A DNA stretch of 38,079 bases from positions 1 through 38,079 of the forward strand of contig QFQR01000015.1 in NCBI GenBank assembly GCA_003243275.1, in the 5' to 3' direction. Shown here in pieces: positions 22,369 to 31,377 of this stretch (positions within the stretch are counted from its first letter, which is position 1; each line of letters starts with the position of its first letter). The notes under the pieces were generated by a model, which saw only the letters and a list, made by a program, of their open reading frames with translations, was not told the origin of the DNA and did no database searches. The position numbers and the translations under genes were made by a program. Origin of the DNA: Leifsonia xyli. Its GTDB lineage: Bacteria > Actinomycetota > Actinomycetes > Actinomycetales > Microbacteriaceae.

Positions 22369-23229
22369 GTGTCGGAAGTAGATCGATCGACGCGCATCTC
22401 AGCGGTTAGCCGGGCCGTCCGCATTGCGTTGCCGTTAGCGATTTTCGCAGCCGCGGCCGCAGGCGAAGCGCTGGCGGAGGACGTTGCAGCCGCGTCGCGA
22501 GACCTCTGCTTCGATCGACCTGGGCTTGGCACGCCATCCTGCACGCTCGATAGAGGTCGTGCGGCGATCGAGATCGGTGTCGGTGGTTGGACCCGTGACC
22601 GAAGCGCGGGTGTGAAGACCACCGAAGCGACGTTCGGGTCATGGCTTGGCCGCATTGGGCTCACCGATACCCTCGAGGCTCAGTTCGGTTGGGCGGGCTA
22701 CACGCGCATGCGCACGCATGATCGAAAATCAGGCGTCACCGAAAGAGCGAAAGGCGGCGGCGACGCGACCATCGCCATACGTCAGAATCTCAGAAATCCC
22801 GACGGATCCGGGTTCTCCTTCGCGCTGATGCCTTCGCTGAGCCTGCCGACCGGCAATTCGAAGATCGGAGCCGGCGACGTAGGCGCAAGCCTACTAGCGC
22901 CGATGAGCTTGGAGTTGACGGAGAGCTTGTCGCTTGCCCTGACGCCGAGTGTCGAAGCCGCTGTCGATACCGATGGCAAGGGCCGGCATCCTGCATATGG
23001 AGGCGTCGTCGGTCTGGGTCTCGACATCAGCGACAGCGTTTCGGCGTCGCTGGAACTGATGGCGAGCCGTGATAGAGATCCGGCGGGACACAGCACGACT
23101 GCGCTGACGGGTATTTCAGTGGCGTGGAACCCGGCAGGCGATTGGCAACTCGATGCCGGAATCAACTTGGGCTTGAACCGGAACGGTCCAGATCGCGAAG
23201 TCTATTTCGGTGTCGCCCGCAGGTTCTGA
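22369..23229 (+). CDS. Outer-membrane beta-barrel protein (MetA-pathway/phenol-degradation transporter-like)
   Basis: About 286 residues with a signal peptide (roughly residues 13-37, ALA-ED cleavage) followed by amphipathic strands to a C-terminal Phe (YFGVARRF), the usual outer-membrane insertion signal. The pattern CFDRPGLGTPSCTLDRGRAAIEIGVGGW and repeated strands with Gly/Asp turns resemble the Phenol_MetA_deg-type barrels. Substrate unknown. I place the start at GTG 22369 because AAGGACGGAG lies just upstream; ATG at 22297 gives 24 more residues before the signal peptide. It could provide an outer-membrane route beside the RND pump, but that barrel family is not the TolC family. Confidence 0.7.
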   Translation: MSEVDRSTRISAVSRAVRIALPLAIFAAAAAGEALAEDVAAASRDLCFDRPGLGTPSCTLDRGRAAIEIGVGGWTRDRSAGVKTTEATFGSWLGRIGLTDTLEAQFGWAGYTRMRTHDRKSGVTERAKGGGDATIAIRQNLRNPDGSGFSFALMPSLSLPTGNSKIGAGDVGASLLAPMSLELTESLSLALTPSVEAAVDTDGKGRHPAYGGVVGLGLDISDSVSASLELMASRDRDPAGHSTTALTGISVAWNPAGDWQLDAGINLGLNRNGPDREVYFGVARRF

Positions 23230-23390
23230 AGCACCACGCTCTTCGCGAGCGACGCTTTGACAATCAAGATCGCGGCGCGACAGCACGATCCCATAGTTCG
23301 CCGGCGTCTCTTATTCCGTGATTGAACCGCCTCCCTCGGATCTGACCGTGCAGCCTTCTCTTTAGAGGGATCCGCTCGCAATCGAGAGCC

Positions 23391-23816
23391 TCAGCGAACG
23401 GCGGACTTCGGCTCGTTGGACGGCGATAATGCCTCGATGATCCGACAGTCGCGGACCGAGCCGTGGCCACAATGCCGAACCATGTCCCGAAGCTCTTTCC
23501 GAAGCGCCGTGAGATCTGCGATCTTTCGCTCGACCTCGACAAGATGAAACTTGGCGATCTCGTCGACAGCCTCGCATGGACGGTCTCGCTGATCCGCCAA
23601 ATCGAGCAGGGCCCTCACCTGCTCGAGCGAGAAACCCAGATCTCGCGACCGGCGGATGAAGCTGAGCCGATTGAGGTGGGTCTCGTCATAGGCGCGATAA
23701 TTACCCGAAGTCCGTCGCGGCGCCGCCAGAAGTCCGATGCGCTCGTAATAGCGGATGGTCTCGACCTTGGTGTCCGTGGCCCGTCCGAGCTCGCCGATCG
23801 CACGAATGTCCGGCAT
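23391..23816 (-). CDS. MerR-family metal-responsive regulator (ZntR/CadR-like)
   Basis: 141 residues. The helix-turn-helix-wing starts IGELGRATDTKVETIRYYERIGLL and continues GNYRAYDE. A dimerisation coiled coil follows, then a metal-binding loop with Cys81, Cys116, His118 and Cys124. Those positions correspond closely to the Zn-ligand set of E. coli ZntR (Cys79, Cys114/115, His119, Cys124), so Zn, Cd or Pb sensing is likely. It is divergent from the P-type ATPase gene, with a MerR-type promoter between them (23832-23862). Such regulators unwind a 19-base-spaced promoter when metal binds. Confidence 0.9.
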   Translation of the reverse strand: MPDIRAIGELGRATDTKVETIRYYERIGLLAAPRRTSGNYRAYDETHLNRLSFIRRSRDLGFSLEQVRALLDLADQRDRPCEAVDEIAKFHLVEVERKIADLTALRKELRDMVRHCGHGSVRDCRIIEALSPSNEPKSAVR

Positions 23817-23831
23817 TCCGATTCTCCCGGC

Positions 23832-23862
23832 TTGACCCTGTAGTTGCTACAGGGTCCATATC
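23832..23862 (+). promoter_or_regulatory. MerR-type promoter/operator for the P-type ATPase gene
   Basis: TTGACC at 23832-23837 and CATATC at 23857-23862 are spaced by 19 bases, the overlong spacer diagnostic of MerR-family activation. Between them lies a perfect 10-bp dyad, GACCCTGTAG and CTACAGGGTC, with a 3-base centre (23834-23856), very close to ZntR/CueR-class operators. It lies between the divergent regulator and the ATPase, whose ATG is 32 bases downstream. Confidence 0.85.
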
Positions 23863-23894
23863 ATGCGTCACGTCGGAATTGTCGAGGTGACGAA

Positions 23895-25833
23895 ATGGCT
23901 GCCAACGCGTTGAAGCTCCGCATCGAGGGCATGGACTGCGGGTCCTGTGCCGCGAAGATCGAGACCGCCATGCGTCGCCTGCCAGGCGTCGCCGAGGTCG
24001 AGGTGAGCGTCGCCACGGCCTCCATGTCGATCACGGTCGACGAGGACCGCACCAGCCGCGACACCATCAGGGCGAAGGTCGACAGCCTCGGCTTCAAGGC
24101 GATCGATCCAGCCGCGGCAGGCCCCGAGGGTGCTCACGACCACGCAGCGGCCGAAGGTCCGTGGTGGTCGACCGCGAAGGGCAGGCTCGTTCTTGCATCC
24201 GGGGCGCTGCTCGCAGGGGCCTGGGCCGTCTCGTGGCTCGAACCGCAGTGGGCGGCCTGGCCCTACGTGGTTGCGGCGGTCGTCGCGCTCGTTCCCGTGG
24301 CCCGGCGCGCTGTCGCCGGCGCGCTCAACGGCACGCCCTTCAGCATCGAGATGCTCATGGCCGTCGCCGCCATCGGCGCGATCGCGATCGGTGAAGCCCC
24401 GGAGGCCGCGGTCGTGGTGTTCCTGTTCGCGGTCGGCGAGCTGCTCGAAGGCGTGGCAGCGAGCCGCGCGCGGGCGGGGGTGAAGGCGCTCGTTGACCTG
24501 ATGCCGCGCTCGGCCCGCCGGATCCGCGGCGGCGACGTGGAGACCGTCCCGGCGTCCGAACTCGTGGTCGGCGACGTCGTGCTGGTGCGTCCCGGTGATC
24601 GCGTCCCGTCCGACGGAACCGTGGTCGATGGCGCGTCCGAGCTGAACGAGGCCCCGATCACAGGCGAGTCCCGGGCCGTCTTCAAGGAGGTCGGGTCGAA
24701 CGTCTATGCGGGCAGCGTCAACGCCAACGGCGAGCTTCGCGTGTCGATCACGAAGACCGCCGCCGACAACACCATCGCCCGCATTGTCCACATGGTCGAG
24801 GAGGCGCAGGCGACCAAGGCTCCCACCGCGCGCTTCATCGAGCGCTTCAGCCGCTGGTACACGCCCGCCGCCATGGCGTTCGCGCTGCTGGTGATCGTCG
24901 CGCGGCCGTCGCATCGGCGCTCGCGGGCGGCGCACGACGGGGCCTGCTGATCAAGGGCGGGGCCGCGCTCGAGACGCTCGGGCGAGTGAGGACGGTCGCG
25001 TTCGACAAGACTGGCACCCTGACGGAGGGGCGGCCGCGGGTCGTCGATGTTATTGCGCTCGACGGGACCGTCGACGAGACGCTTTCGAAGGCTGCCGCGG
25101 TCGAGCGCGGCTCCAGCCATCCGCTTGGGCTCGCCATCATCGAGGAGGCGCAGTCGAGGGCGTTGACCGTCCCGAACGCCTTCGGCGGGACGGCCGCGCC
25201 CGGCAAGGGGGTGACCGCGCGCCTGATGTCCGGCTTCGTCACCGTGGGATCGCCGCGCCAGGCCGTCGAGAAGGGCCTGCTGTCGCCGGAAGCCGCAGGT
25301 CGGGTGACCGAGCTCGAGGGCGCCGGAAACACCGTGGTGGCCGTCAGCGAGGGCGTCCGGCTGCTTGGCCTCGTGGCGCTCAGGGACACGCTCCGTCCGG
25401 ATGCGGTCGCGGGGCTTCAGCGGTTGCGCGAACTCGGCCTGCGCACCGTCATGCTGACGGGCGACAACGCGCGGGCCGCCGCCGCGATCGCGGCCGAACT
25501 TGGCGTCGAGCACCACGCCGAGCTGCTGCCCGCGGCCAAGCTCGAGGCGATCGCCGACCATCGCCGGGATGGTCCGATCGCGATGGTCGGCGACGGCGCG
25601 CGTTGCTCAAGGACCGCGTCGGCGGGGTGGCCGAGCTCGTCGCCCTCTCCCGCGCGACGCTGTCGAACATCTGGACCAACGTCGCGCTCGCGCTTGGCCT
25701 CAAGGGCGCGTTCCTGGTCGCGACCTTGCTCGGCGCGACCCCGCTCTGGATGGCGATCCTCGCCGATACCGGGGCGACGGTGCTGGTGACCGCGAACGCG
25801 CTTCGGCTCCTGCGCTTCAAGCCCGTGAGTTGA
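23895..25833 (+). pseudogene. zntA: Zn/Cd-type P1B ATPase with two internal deletions
   Basis: Three consecutive frames encode one ZntA/CadA-like ATPase. Frame 1 (23895 to about 24900) has the metal-binding domain GMDCGSC (Cys15, Cys18), membrane helices, and the actuator APITGES (256-259). Frame 2 (about 24905-25595) has the phosphorylation site DKTGTLTEG, SSHPLG and MLTGDN. Frame 3 (about 25600-25833) has the last two helices (LLKDRVGGVAELVAL to NALRLLRFKP). At the first break, LLVIV jumps to AVASALAGGARRG, losing about 35 residues including the CPC ion-binding motif. At the second, MVGDG jumps to ALLKDRV, losing about 28 residues including GDGxNDxP. Without both motifs the pump cannot work. 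The last 17 bases overlap the convergent cusA end. Confidence 0.88.
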
Positions 25834-28800
25834 CTGGAGCTTGTCCCTCTCCGGTTCGTTCGAGACCAAACCCCTTCACGAGCGCGTAGACCGCGGGAAT
25901 GACGAGCAGAGTCAGGATGGTTGACGACACCATGCCGCCGATCATCGGGACCGCGATGCGCTGCATGACCTCGGATCCCGCCCCGGTGCTCCACAGGATC
26001 GGCAGCAGCCCGGCCATGATGGCGACCACCGTCATCATCTTCGGCCGCACCCGCTCGACGGCGCCGACCATGATCGCCTCGGTGAGATCAGCGCGGGTCA
26101 GCGCCTTGCCCTCGGCGACGCGCCGCGCCTTCACCTCTTCGAGCGCGTGGTCGAGGTAGATCAGCATGATCACTCCGGTTTCCGCCGCGACGCCCGCGAG
26201 CGCGATGAAACCGACGGCGACCGCGACCGACAGGTTGAACCCGAGCCACCACATCAGCCAGAGGCCGCCGACCAACGCGAATGGCAGCGACAGCATGACG
26301 ATCAGCGTCTCGGTCAGCCGCCGGAAGTTGAGATAGAGCAGAAGGAAAATGAGGCCGAGCGTCAGCGGCACCACGATCTTCAGCCGCGCCTCGGCGCGCT
26401 CTAGATACTCGAATTGCCCGCTCCACTCGATCGACGATCCGATCGGCGGCGTGACCTTCTCTGCCACTGCTTTGCGGGCGTCGGCGACATAGCCGCCGAG
26501 GTCGCGGCCGACGATATCGACGAAGATGTAGATCGCGAGCCTGCCGTTCTCGGTGCGGATCGAGGTCGGCCCCCGGGTCCGCTTAATGATGGCGACTTCG
26601 CCGAGCGGCACCGTCCCGCCGCCCGCCATCGGCACCAGCACCTCGCGCCCGATCGACTGCGGATCGCTGCGGAGATCCCGCGGGTAACGAATGTTGACGG
26701 AGTAGCGCTCACGGCCCTCCACGGTGGTTGTCACGGTCTCGCCGCCAAGCGCGGTCGAGATCACGTCCTGCACGTCGCTCATCATCAGGCCGTAAAGGGC
26801 GAGCGCGGAGCGATCCGGCGTGATGTCGAGGTAGTAGCCGCCAATGACGCGCTCGGCGTAGGCGCTCGACGTCCCCGGAACGGTCTTGACCGCCTGCTCG
26901 ACCTCGCGGGCGAGCTTCTCCATCTCGACGAGGTTGGATCCGTAGACCTTGATCCCGACGGGCGTGCGGATGCCTGTCGCCAGCATGTCGATGCGCGCCC
27001 GGATCGGCATCGTCCAGGCGTTGGACACGCCCGGGAACTGAAGCGCCTTGTCCATCTCGGCCTTGAGACTCTCAGTCGTCACGCCCGGCCGCCACTCGTC
27101 TTTCGGCTTCAGGTTGATGATGGTCTCGGTCATCTCGCTCGGCGCCGGGTCGGTCGCGGTCGCTGCGCGTCCCGCCTTGCCGTAGACGGAGGCGACCTCA
27201 GGAAACGACTTGATGATCCTGTCCTGCGTCTGAAGGAGCTCAGTCGACCGCGTGACCGAGATGCCCGGCAGGGTCGTCGGCATGTACATCAGCGTGCCCT
27301 CGTCCAGCGGGGGCATGAACTCGGAGCCGAGCTGGGTGGCCGGCCACCAGGAAGCGCCGAGCGCGGCGAGCGCCAGCAGGATCGTCAGCGTCTTGGCCTT
27401 GAGCACGCCGCGGATGAGCGGGCGGTAAAGCCATATCAGCAGGCGGTTCACCGGGTTCTTGTGCTCGGGAACGATCCGGCCGCGCACGAAGAGCACCATC
27501 AGCGCCGGGACCAGGGTGACCGACAGCAGGGCGGCGGCCGCCATCGCGAAGGTCTTGGTGAAGGCGAGCGGCCCGAACAGGCGGCCCTCCTGGCTCTCCA
27601 GCGTGAAGATCGGCAGGAACGACACGGTGATGATGAGGAGGCTGAAGAACAGCGAAGGGCCGACCTCCTGCGCCGCCTCGATCAGGACCTCCACCCGCGG
27701 CTTGCCCGGCACCGCCCGTTCCAAGTGCTTGTGGGCGTTCTCGATCATGACGATGGCGGCGTCGATCATGGCGCCGACCGCGATCGCGATGCCGCCGAGG
27801 CTCATGATGTTGGCGCCGATCCCGAGCGCCTTCATTGCCCCGAACGCCATGAGGATGCCGACGGGCAGCATCAGGATCGCGACCAGCGCGCTGCGGACGT
27901 GGAGAAGGAAGACGATGGTCACCAGCGCGACGACGATGCTCTCCTCGACCAGCGTCGATTTCAGCGTCTCGATCGCGGCCTCGATCAGGTGCGAGCGGTC
28001 GTAGACCGGAAAGATGTCGGTGCCCGCGGGCAGGGTCGGCACGAGGGCCGCGATCTTCGCCTTGACGTTGCCGATGACGTCGAGGGCGTTGGCGCCGAAG
28101 CGCTGCAGCACGATGCCGCTCGCGACCTCGCCCTCGCCGTTTAGCTCCGTGATCCCGCGTCGCTCGTCCGGCCCGAGTTCGACGCGGGCGACGTCCTTGA
28201 CGAGGACGGGCGTGCCGCCATCGACTTTCAGGACCGCGTTCTCGATGTCGGCGATGCCCGTCAGGTAGCCGCGCCCCCGGACCATGAACTCGAATTCGCT
28301 GAGCTCGAGCGTCCGCCCTCCGGTATCCATGTTGCTGCCGCGGACGACGTCGCGGACCTTCGACAACGGGATGCCGAGCGCACGGAGCCGCTGCGGGTCG
28401 ACCACCACGTTGTATTGCTTGGCGAAGCCGCCGACGCTCGCGACCTCCGCGACGCCCTCGGCGGCGGAGACCCCGAAGCGGACCTGCCAGTCCTGGGTCG
28501 AGCGGGTCTCGGCCAGCGTCTGGTTCTTCGCCGTGACGGCGTACTGGTAGACCCAGCCGACGCCGGTGGCGTCCGGCCCAAGCGTCGGCGTGACGTTCGA
28601 GGGCAATCGCGGCGCGGCGGCGCTGAGGAACTCCAGCACGCGCGAGCGCGCCCAATAGGGGTCCGTGCCGTCCTGGAAGATCACGTAGACGAAGGACACG
28701 CCGAAGAACGAGAAGCCGCGCACGACCTTCGACTTCGGGACGGTCAGCATGGCGGTCGTCAGCGGATAGGTGACCTGGTCCTCGACCACCTGCGGCCCCT

Positions 28801-28966
28801 GGCCGGGATATTCGGTGTAAACGATGACCTGGACGTCGGAGAGGTCAGGGACGGCGTCGAGCGGCAGAGTCTTCACCGCATAGAGGCCGCCGGCGACTGC
28901 AAAGGCGGTGGCGACCAGAACCAGCACCAGGTTGCGCGCCGACCACGCGATGAGCCGGGCGATCAC
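25817..28966 (-). CDS. cusA: Cu(I)/Ag(I) efflux RND transporter CusA
   Basis: 1049 residues, full-length HME-RND pump. The N-terminus AVPDLSDVQVIVYTEYPGQGPQ and the helix-4 motif GGIAIAVGAMIDAAIVMIEN (391-410, Asp402) are the copper/silver subgroup signatures. TMPIRARIDMLATGI near residue 670 contains the Met corresponding to the periplasmic copper-site Met672 of E. coli CusA. It exports monovalent copper/silver from periplasm or cytoplasm by proton antiport, working with CusB. Its ATG overlaps the cusB stop (ATGA). The 3' end overlaps the 3' end of the convergent ATPase pseudogene by 17 bases. No cusC-type channel is nearby. Confidence 0.93.
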   Translation of the reverse strand: MIARLIAWSARNLVLVLVATAFAVAGGLYAVKTLPLDAVPDLSDVQVIVYTEYPGQGPQVVEDQVTYPLTTAMLTVPKSKVVRGFSFFGVSFVYVIFQDGTDPYWARSRVLEFLSAAAPRLPSNVTPTLGPDATGVGWVYQYAVTAKNQTLAETRSTQDWQVRFGVSAAEGVAEVASVGGFAKQYNVVVDPQRLRALGIPLSKVRDVVRGSNMDTGGRTLELSEFEFMVRGRGYLTGIADIENAVLKVDGGTPVLVKDVARVELGPDERRGITELNGEGEVASGIVLQRFGANALDVIGNVKAKIAALVPTLPAGTDIFPVYDRSHLIEAAIETLKSTLVEESIVVALVTIVFLLHVRSALVAILMLPVGILMAFGAMKALGIGANIMSLGGIAIAVGAMIDAAIVMIENAHKHLERAVPGKPRVEVLIEAAQEVGPSLFFSLLIITVSFLPIFTLESQEGRLFGPLAFTKTFAMAAAALLSVTLVPALMVLFVRGRIVPEHKNPVNRLLIWLYRPLIRGVLKAKTLTILLALAALGASWWPATQLGSEFMPPLDEGTLMYMPTTLPGISVTRSTELLQTQDRIIKSFPEVASVYGKAGRAATATDPAPSEMTETIINLKPKDEWRPGVTTESLKAEMDKALQFPGVSNAWTMPIRARIDMLATGIRTPVGIKVYGSNLVEMEKLAREVEQAVKTVPGTSSAYAERVIGGYYLDITPDRSALALYGLMMSDVQDVISTALGGETVTTTVEGRERYSVNIRYPRDLRSDPQSIGREVLVPMAGGGTVPLGEVAIIKRTRGPTSIRTENGRLAIYIFVDIVGRDLGGYVADARKAVAEKVTPPIGSSIEWSGQFEYLERAEARLKIVVPLTLGLIFLLLYLNFRRLTETLIVMLSLPFALVGGLWLMWWLGFNLSVAVAVGFIALAGVAAETGVIMLIYLDHALEEVKARRVAEGKALTRADLTEAIMVGAVERVRPKMMTVVAIMAGLLPILWSTGAGSEVMQRIAVPMIGGMVSSTILTLLVIPAVYALVKGFGLERTGEGQAPVNSRA

Positions 28967-30408
28967 TTGCGTGTCTCCGACGACGTGGACGGGTCGGGCG
29001 GCGTCAGTCCGGACAGCGCAGCCTTCAGGTTGCTCTCGGCGTCGATGAGGAAGTTGGCGCCGACCACGACGGTCTCGCCCTCTGTGAGGCCCGCCGTGAT
29101 CTCAACGAAGCCCTCGCTTCTGAGACCGAGCTTGACAGGCCGCGGCTCGAACCTGCCGTCGCCCGTCTCGACAAGCACCACCTGTCGGTCTCCGCTGTCG
29201 AGGACCGCGCTGTCGGGCGCGGCGAGCACCGGGCCGCCGGCCCCGGTCGCGATGTCGGCCTCGACGTACATGTCGGGCAACAGCGCGCGATCTGGGTTCG
29301 GAAGCTCCACGCGGACGCGGGCGGTGCGGGTCTCGCGGTTGACGCCGGGGTAGATCAGGGCGACGCGCCCCATGATGCTCTGGCCGGCCCCGCGTGGCCG
29401 GACGGTCACGGGTTGGCCTGCGGCCACCTTGGAGAGGTCGCGTTCGGCGACGTCGAGCAGCGCCCAGACGACCGAGACGTCGGCGAGGCGGAACATCTCG
29501 TCGCCGGGCATCGCCTGCATGCCGTCGACTGCGTTGCGCGACAGGATCAGCCCGTCGCGCGGGGCCGGCCACGCGATGGTTGCGGGCACCTTGCCGGAGG
29601 CGGCGATCGCGTCGATCACCGCCGCAGGCACGTCAAGGTTCTCGAGCCGCCGACGCGCGCCGTCGATCACCGCACGTCCGGCTCCGGAGGGCTGGCCGAC
29701 CACGGACAGGAACTGCGCGGCGGCCGCCGCGACCTCCGGCGAGTAGACCTGCATCAGGACCTGGCCCTTGCGGACGGGCTCGCCCGTCGTGACCTGCTCG
29801 ACCTTCTGGACGAAGGACTGGGAGCGGACCGAAACGACCGACACCCGGCGCTCGTCGAGCTGTATGGATCCGCTCGCCCGGAGCGGAGCGCTCAGCGTCC
29901 GGCGGCCGAGCCTCTCCGTGCGCACGCCCGAGCGCTGTCGCTTACCCTGGCTGACGGTGACCGCGCCGCCCTCGTCCTCGCCGTCCCGGACGGGGATGTA
30001 ATCCATCCCCATCGAGTCCTTCTTCGGCGTCGGCGAGGTGTCCGGCAGGCCCATGGGATTGCGGTAGTAGAGGATGCGGTCTCCGGACGGCTTCGAAGAG
30101 ACTGCAGGCGTGGCTGCCGACTTCGCCGCGACGGTCTCGCCCGTGGAGGTATCGAAGCCGACATCCTCGCCCTCGCGGACGGCCGCGAACGGCTTGCCGT
30201 CTCCAGTCGCCCGGGGCGCGGCCGAGTAGACCCGGCGACCGTCCGGGTCGCGGTAGTACAGGATCAGGCCGGCCGCGGCGGTCGCAGCGTGCTGACCTTC
30301 CGCCTGAACGGCCGTTGCGCCCGGGGCCACGCCGCGCTGTCCCGCCCAGTAGCCGCCGCCCGCCAGGGCGGCCGCCAGCAGGATGCCGCCGACGGCCGCC
30401 GCCTTCAT
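28963..30408 (-). CDS. cusB: RND adaptor CusB with heavy-metal-binding domain
   Basis: 481 residues. An N-terminal membrane segment (3-22) is followed by a heavy-metal-binding module, ILYYRNPMGLPDTSPTPK with KDSMGMDYIPV (about 112-140), as in CusB-like adaptors. Then come the barrel/lipoyl/hairpin body (VVSVRSQSFVQKVEQVTTGEPVRKGQ) and the C-terminal domain ending in a Ser/Thr-rich tail. A second, degenerate copy of the metal module sits before it (ILYYRDPDGRRVYSAAP near 49-65), so the N-terminus may be a tandem duplication. CusB collects copper and bridges CusA to the outer membrane. Its ATG overlaps the stop of the FixH-like gene (ATGA). Confidence 0.92.
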   Translation of the reverse strand: MKAAAVGGILLAAALAGGGYWAGQRGVAPGATAVQAEGQHAATAAAGLILYYRDPDGRRVYSAAPRATGDGKPFAAVREGEDVGFDTSTGETVAAKSAATPAVSSKPSGDRILYYRNPMGLPDTSPTPKKDSMGMDYIPVRDGEDEGGAVTVSQGKRQRSGVRTERLGRRTLSAPLRASGSIQLDERRVSVVSVRSQSFVQKVEQVTTGEPVRKGQVLMQVYSPEVAAAAAQFLSVVGQPSGAGRAVIDGARRRLENLDVPAAVIDAIAASGKVPATIAWPAPRDGLILSRNAVDGMQAMPGDEMFRLADVSVVWALLDVAERDLSKVAAGQPVTVRPRGAGQSIMGRVALIYPGVNRETRTARVRVELPNPDRALLPDMYVEADIATGAGGPVLAAPDSAVLDSGDRQVVLVETGDGRFEPRPVKLGLRSEGFVEITAGLTEGETVVVGANFLIDAESNLKAALSGLTPPDPSTSSETRK

Positions 30409-30809
30409 GGCTTGGCCTGCAACACGAGCTTGCCCTCGACCGTGCCGGTCTCGCCCTGCACCTTGGCCGCGAGCGACAGCCTCCAGCCGCCCTCCATCGT
30501 TAGCTTGGTCTTGAAGCGGTATACGCCCGGCTGGTCGGAAGGCGCGGGGTCGATGGCGGACGACATGGTGGGCATGCCGTCCGGCGCCATGTCGATCCGG
30601 GTCGAGTAGATCACCGCGTCCGGAACGGGCTTCGAGGTTCGCTTGTCGACCAGGCGCACCGCCACGACGGCGTCGCCCACCTTGGCGACGCTCTCCACGA
30701 GCTGGAACTCATAGTTGGAGACGTCTCCGAGCGCGGGGGTCAGAAAGGCTGCCGCAATGACGGCAGCGAGTATTGCGGCGCGCGGGCGCCGACCTTGGAA
30801 CAGGAACAT
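30405..30809 (-). CDS. FixH/YtkA-like periplasmic protein of the cus operon
   Basis: 134 residues. A signal peptide or anchor spans about residues 10-28, followed by a single Ig-like beta domain: NYEFQLVESVAKVGDAVVAVRLVDKRTSKPVPDAVIYSTRIDMAPDGMPTMSS, with Met residues clustered where FixH/YtkA-like domains have them, then GVYRFKTKLTMEGGWRLSLAAKV. These domains sit in copper-handling operons and probably help metal delivery, but no activity is established. It is the gene before cusB and overlaps it by ATGA. Confidence 0.75.
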   Translation of the reverse strand: MFLFQGRRPRAAILAAVIAAAFLTPALGDVSNYEFQLVESVAKVGDAVVAVRLVDKRTSKPVPDAVIYSTRIDMAPDGMPTMSSAIDPAPSDQPGVYRFKTKLTMEGGWRLSLAAKVQGETGTVEGKLVLQAKP

Positions 30810-30949
30810 TGTAGAAATCCGAAGTGCGTCATTGTCCGGCGTTCGGCCGGACGTCTTCCCGCAGCCTTGCGGCCACGGGTTCGAGACCGCGCAGGCTCCT
30901 CAGAACCCGTACGGCGCGATTCGGCGCCTTGAGGCGCCGTAGACGGACT

Positions 30950-31321
30950 TCAGCTTCGGGGAGGTCGGGCCGGGGGTTCGGAGACCGGGCCTGCCCGGGC
31001 GGCGTCGTCACCGGGACGGACGGCGGACAGCACCAACATCCGATGCGACCTGGTCATGACAGCCATGGGCGCAGCGGGGGCGCATTTTGTCATGCATGTC
31101 GCGAGGAGCGGACAGCTTTTCTGGCAGTCCGGCATCACCGGGGCGTCATCCGGGCAGCAGGGCATGCCGTCCGCCATGGTCTCCATCGAGTCCATGGCGA
31201 CAGGCATCGCGGACCCGACCGCCGCGGCGTTCGCCGCAACCGGAATCGCGCCGACGCCGAGCATCAGCACTAAGACAAGGAGATGCCGCACGCGTGCGCC
31301 GAGGTTCATGACGGCGACCAT
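30950..31321 (-). CDS. Small secreted Cys/Met-rich putative metal-binding protein
   Basis: About 123 residues. A signal peptide (RHLLVLVLMLGVGAIPVAANA) is followed by a Met-rich run (SAMPVAMDSMETMADGMP) and a Cys cluster, CCPDDAPVMPDCQKSCPLLATCMTKC, giving six Cys residues within ~26 residues. The pattern looks like a periplasmic copper- or soft-metal-binding protein and recalls short Cys-rich proteins encoded near copper operons. I cannot name the family. ATG at 31321 has AGGAG only one base away; ATG at 31309 is the alternative start. It precedes the FixH-cusBA operon by 140 bases in the same direction. Confidence 0.65.
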   Translation of the reverse strand: MVAVMNLGARVRHLLVLVLMLGVGAIPVAANAAAVGSAMPVAMDSMETMADGMPCCPDDAPVMPDCQKSCPLLATCMTKCAPAAPMAVMTRSHRMLVLSAVRPGDDAARAGPVSEPPARPPRS

Positions 31322-31377
31322 GCTCCTAAACGCGGCGCTCGTGAAGACGTCCGTCGGTCGGTCTTCGCAAGCATCGG

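Noticed and set aside
26414..28144. 576-codon plus-strand open frame opposite cusA
   Set aside because: Asp/Arg/His-rich low-complexity translation, antisense to a full-length CusA.
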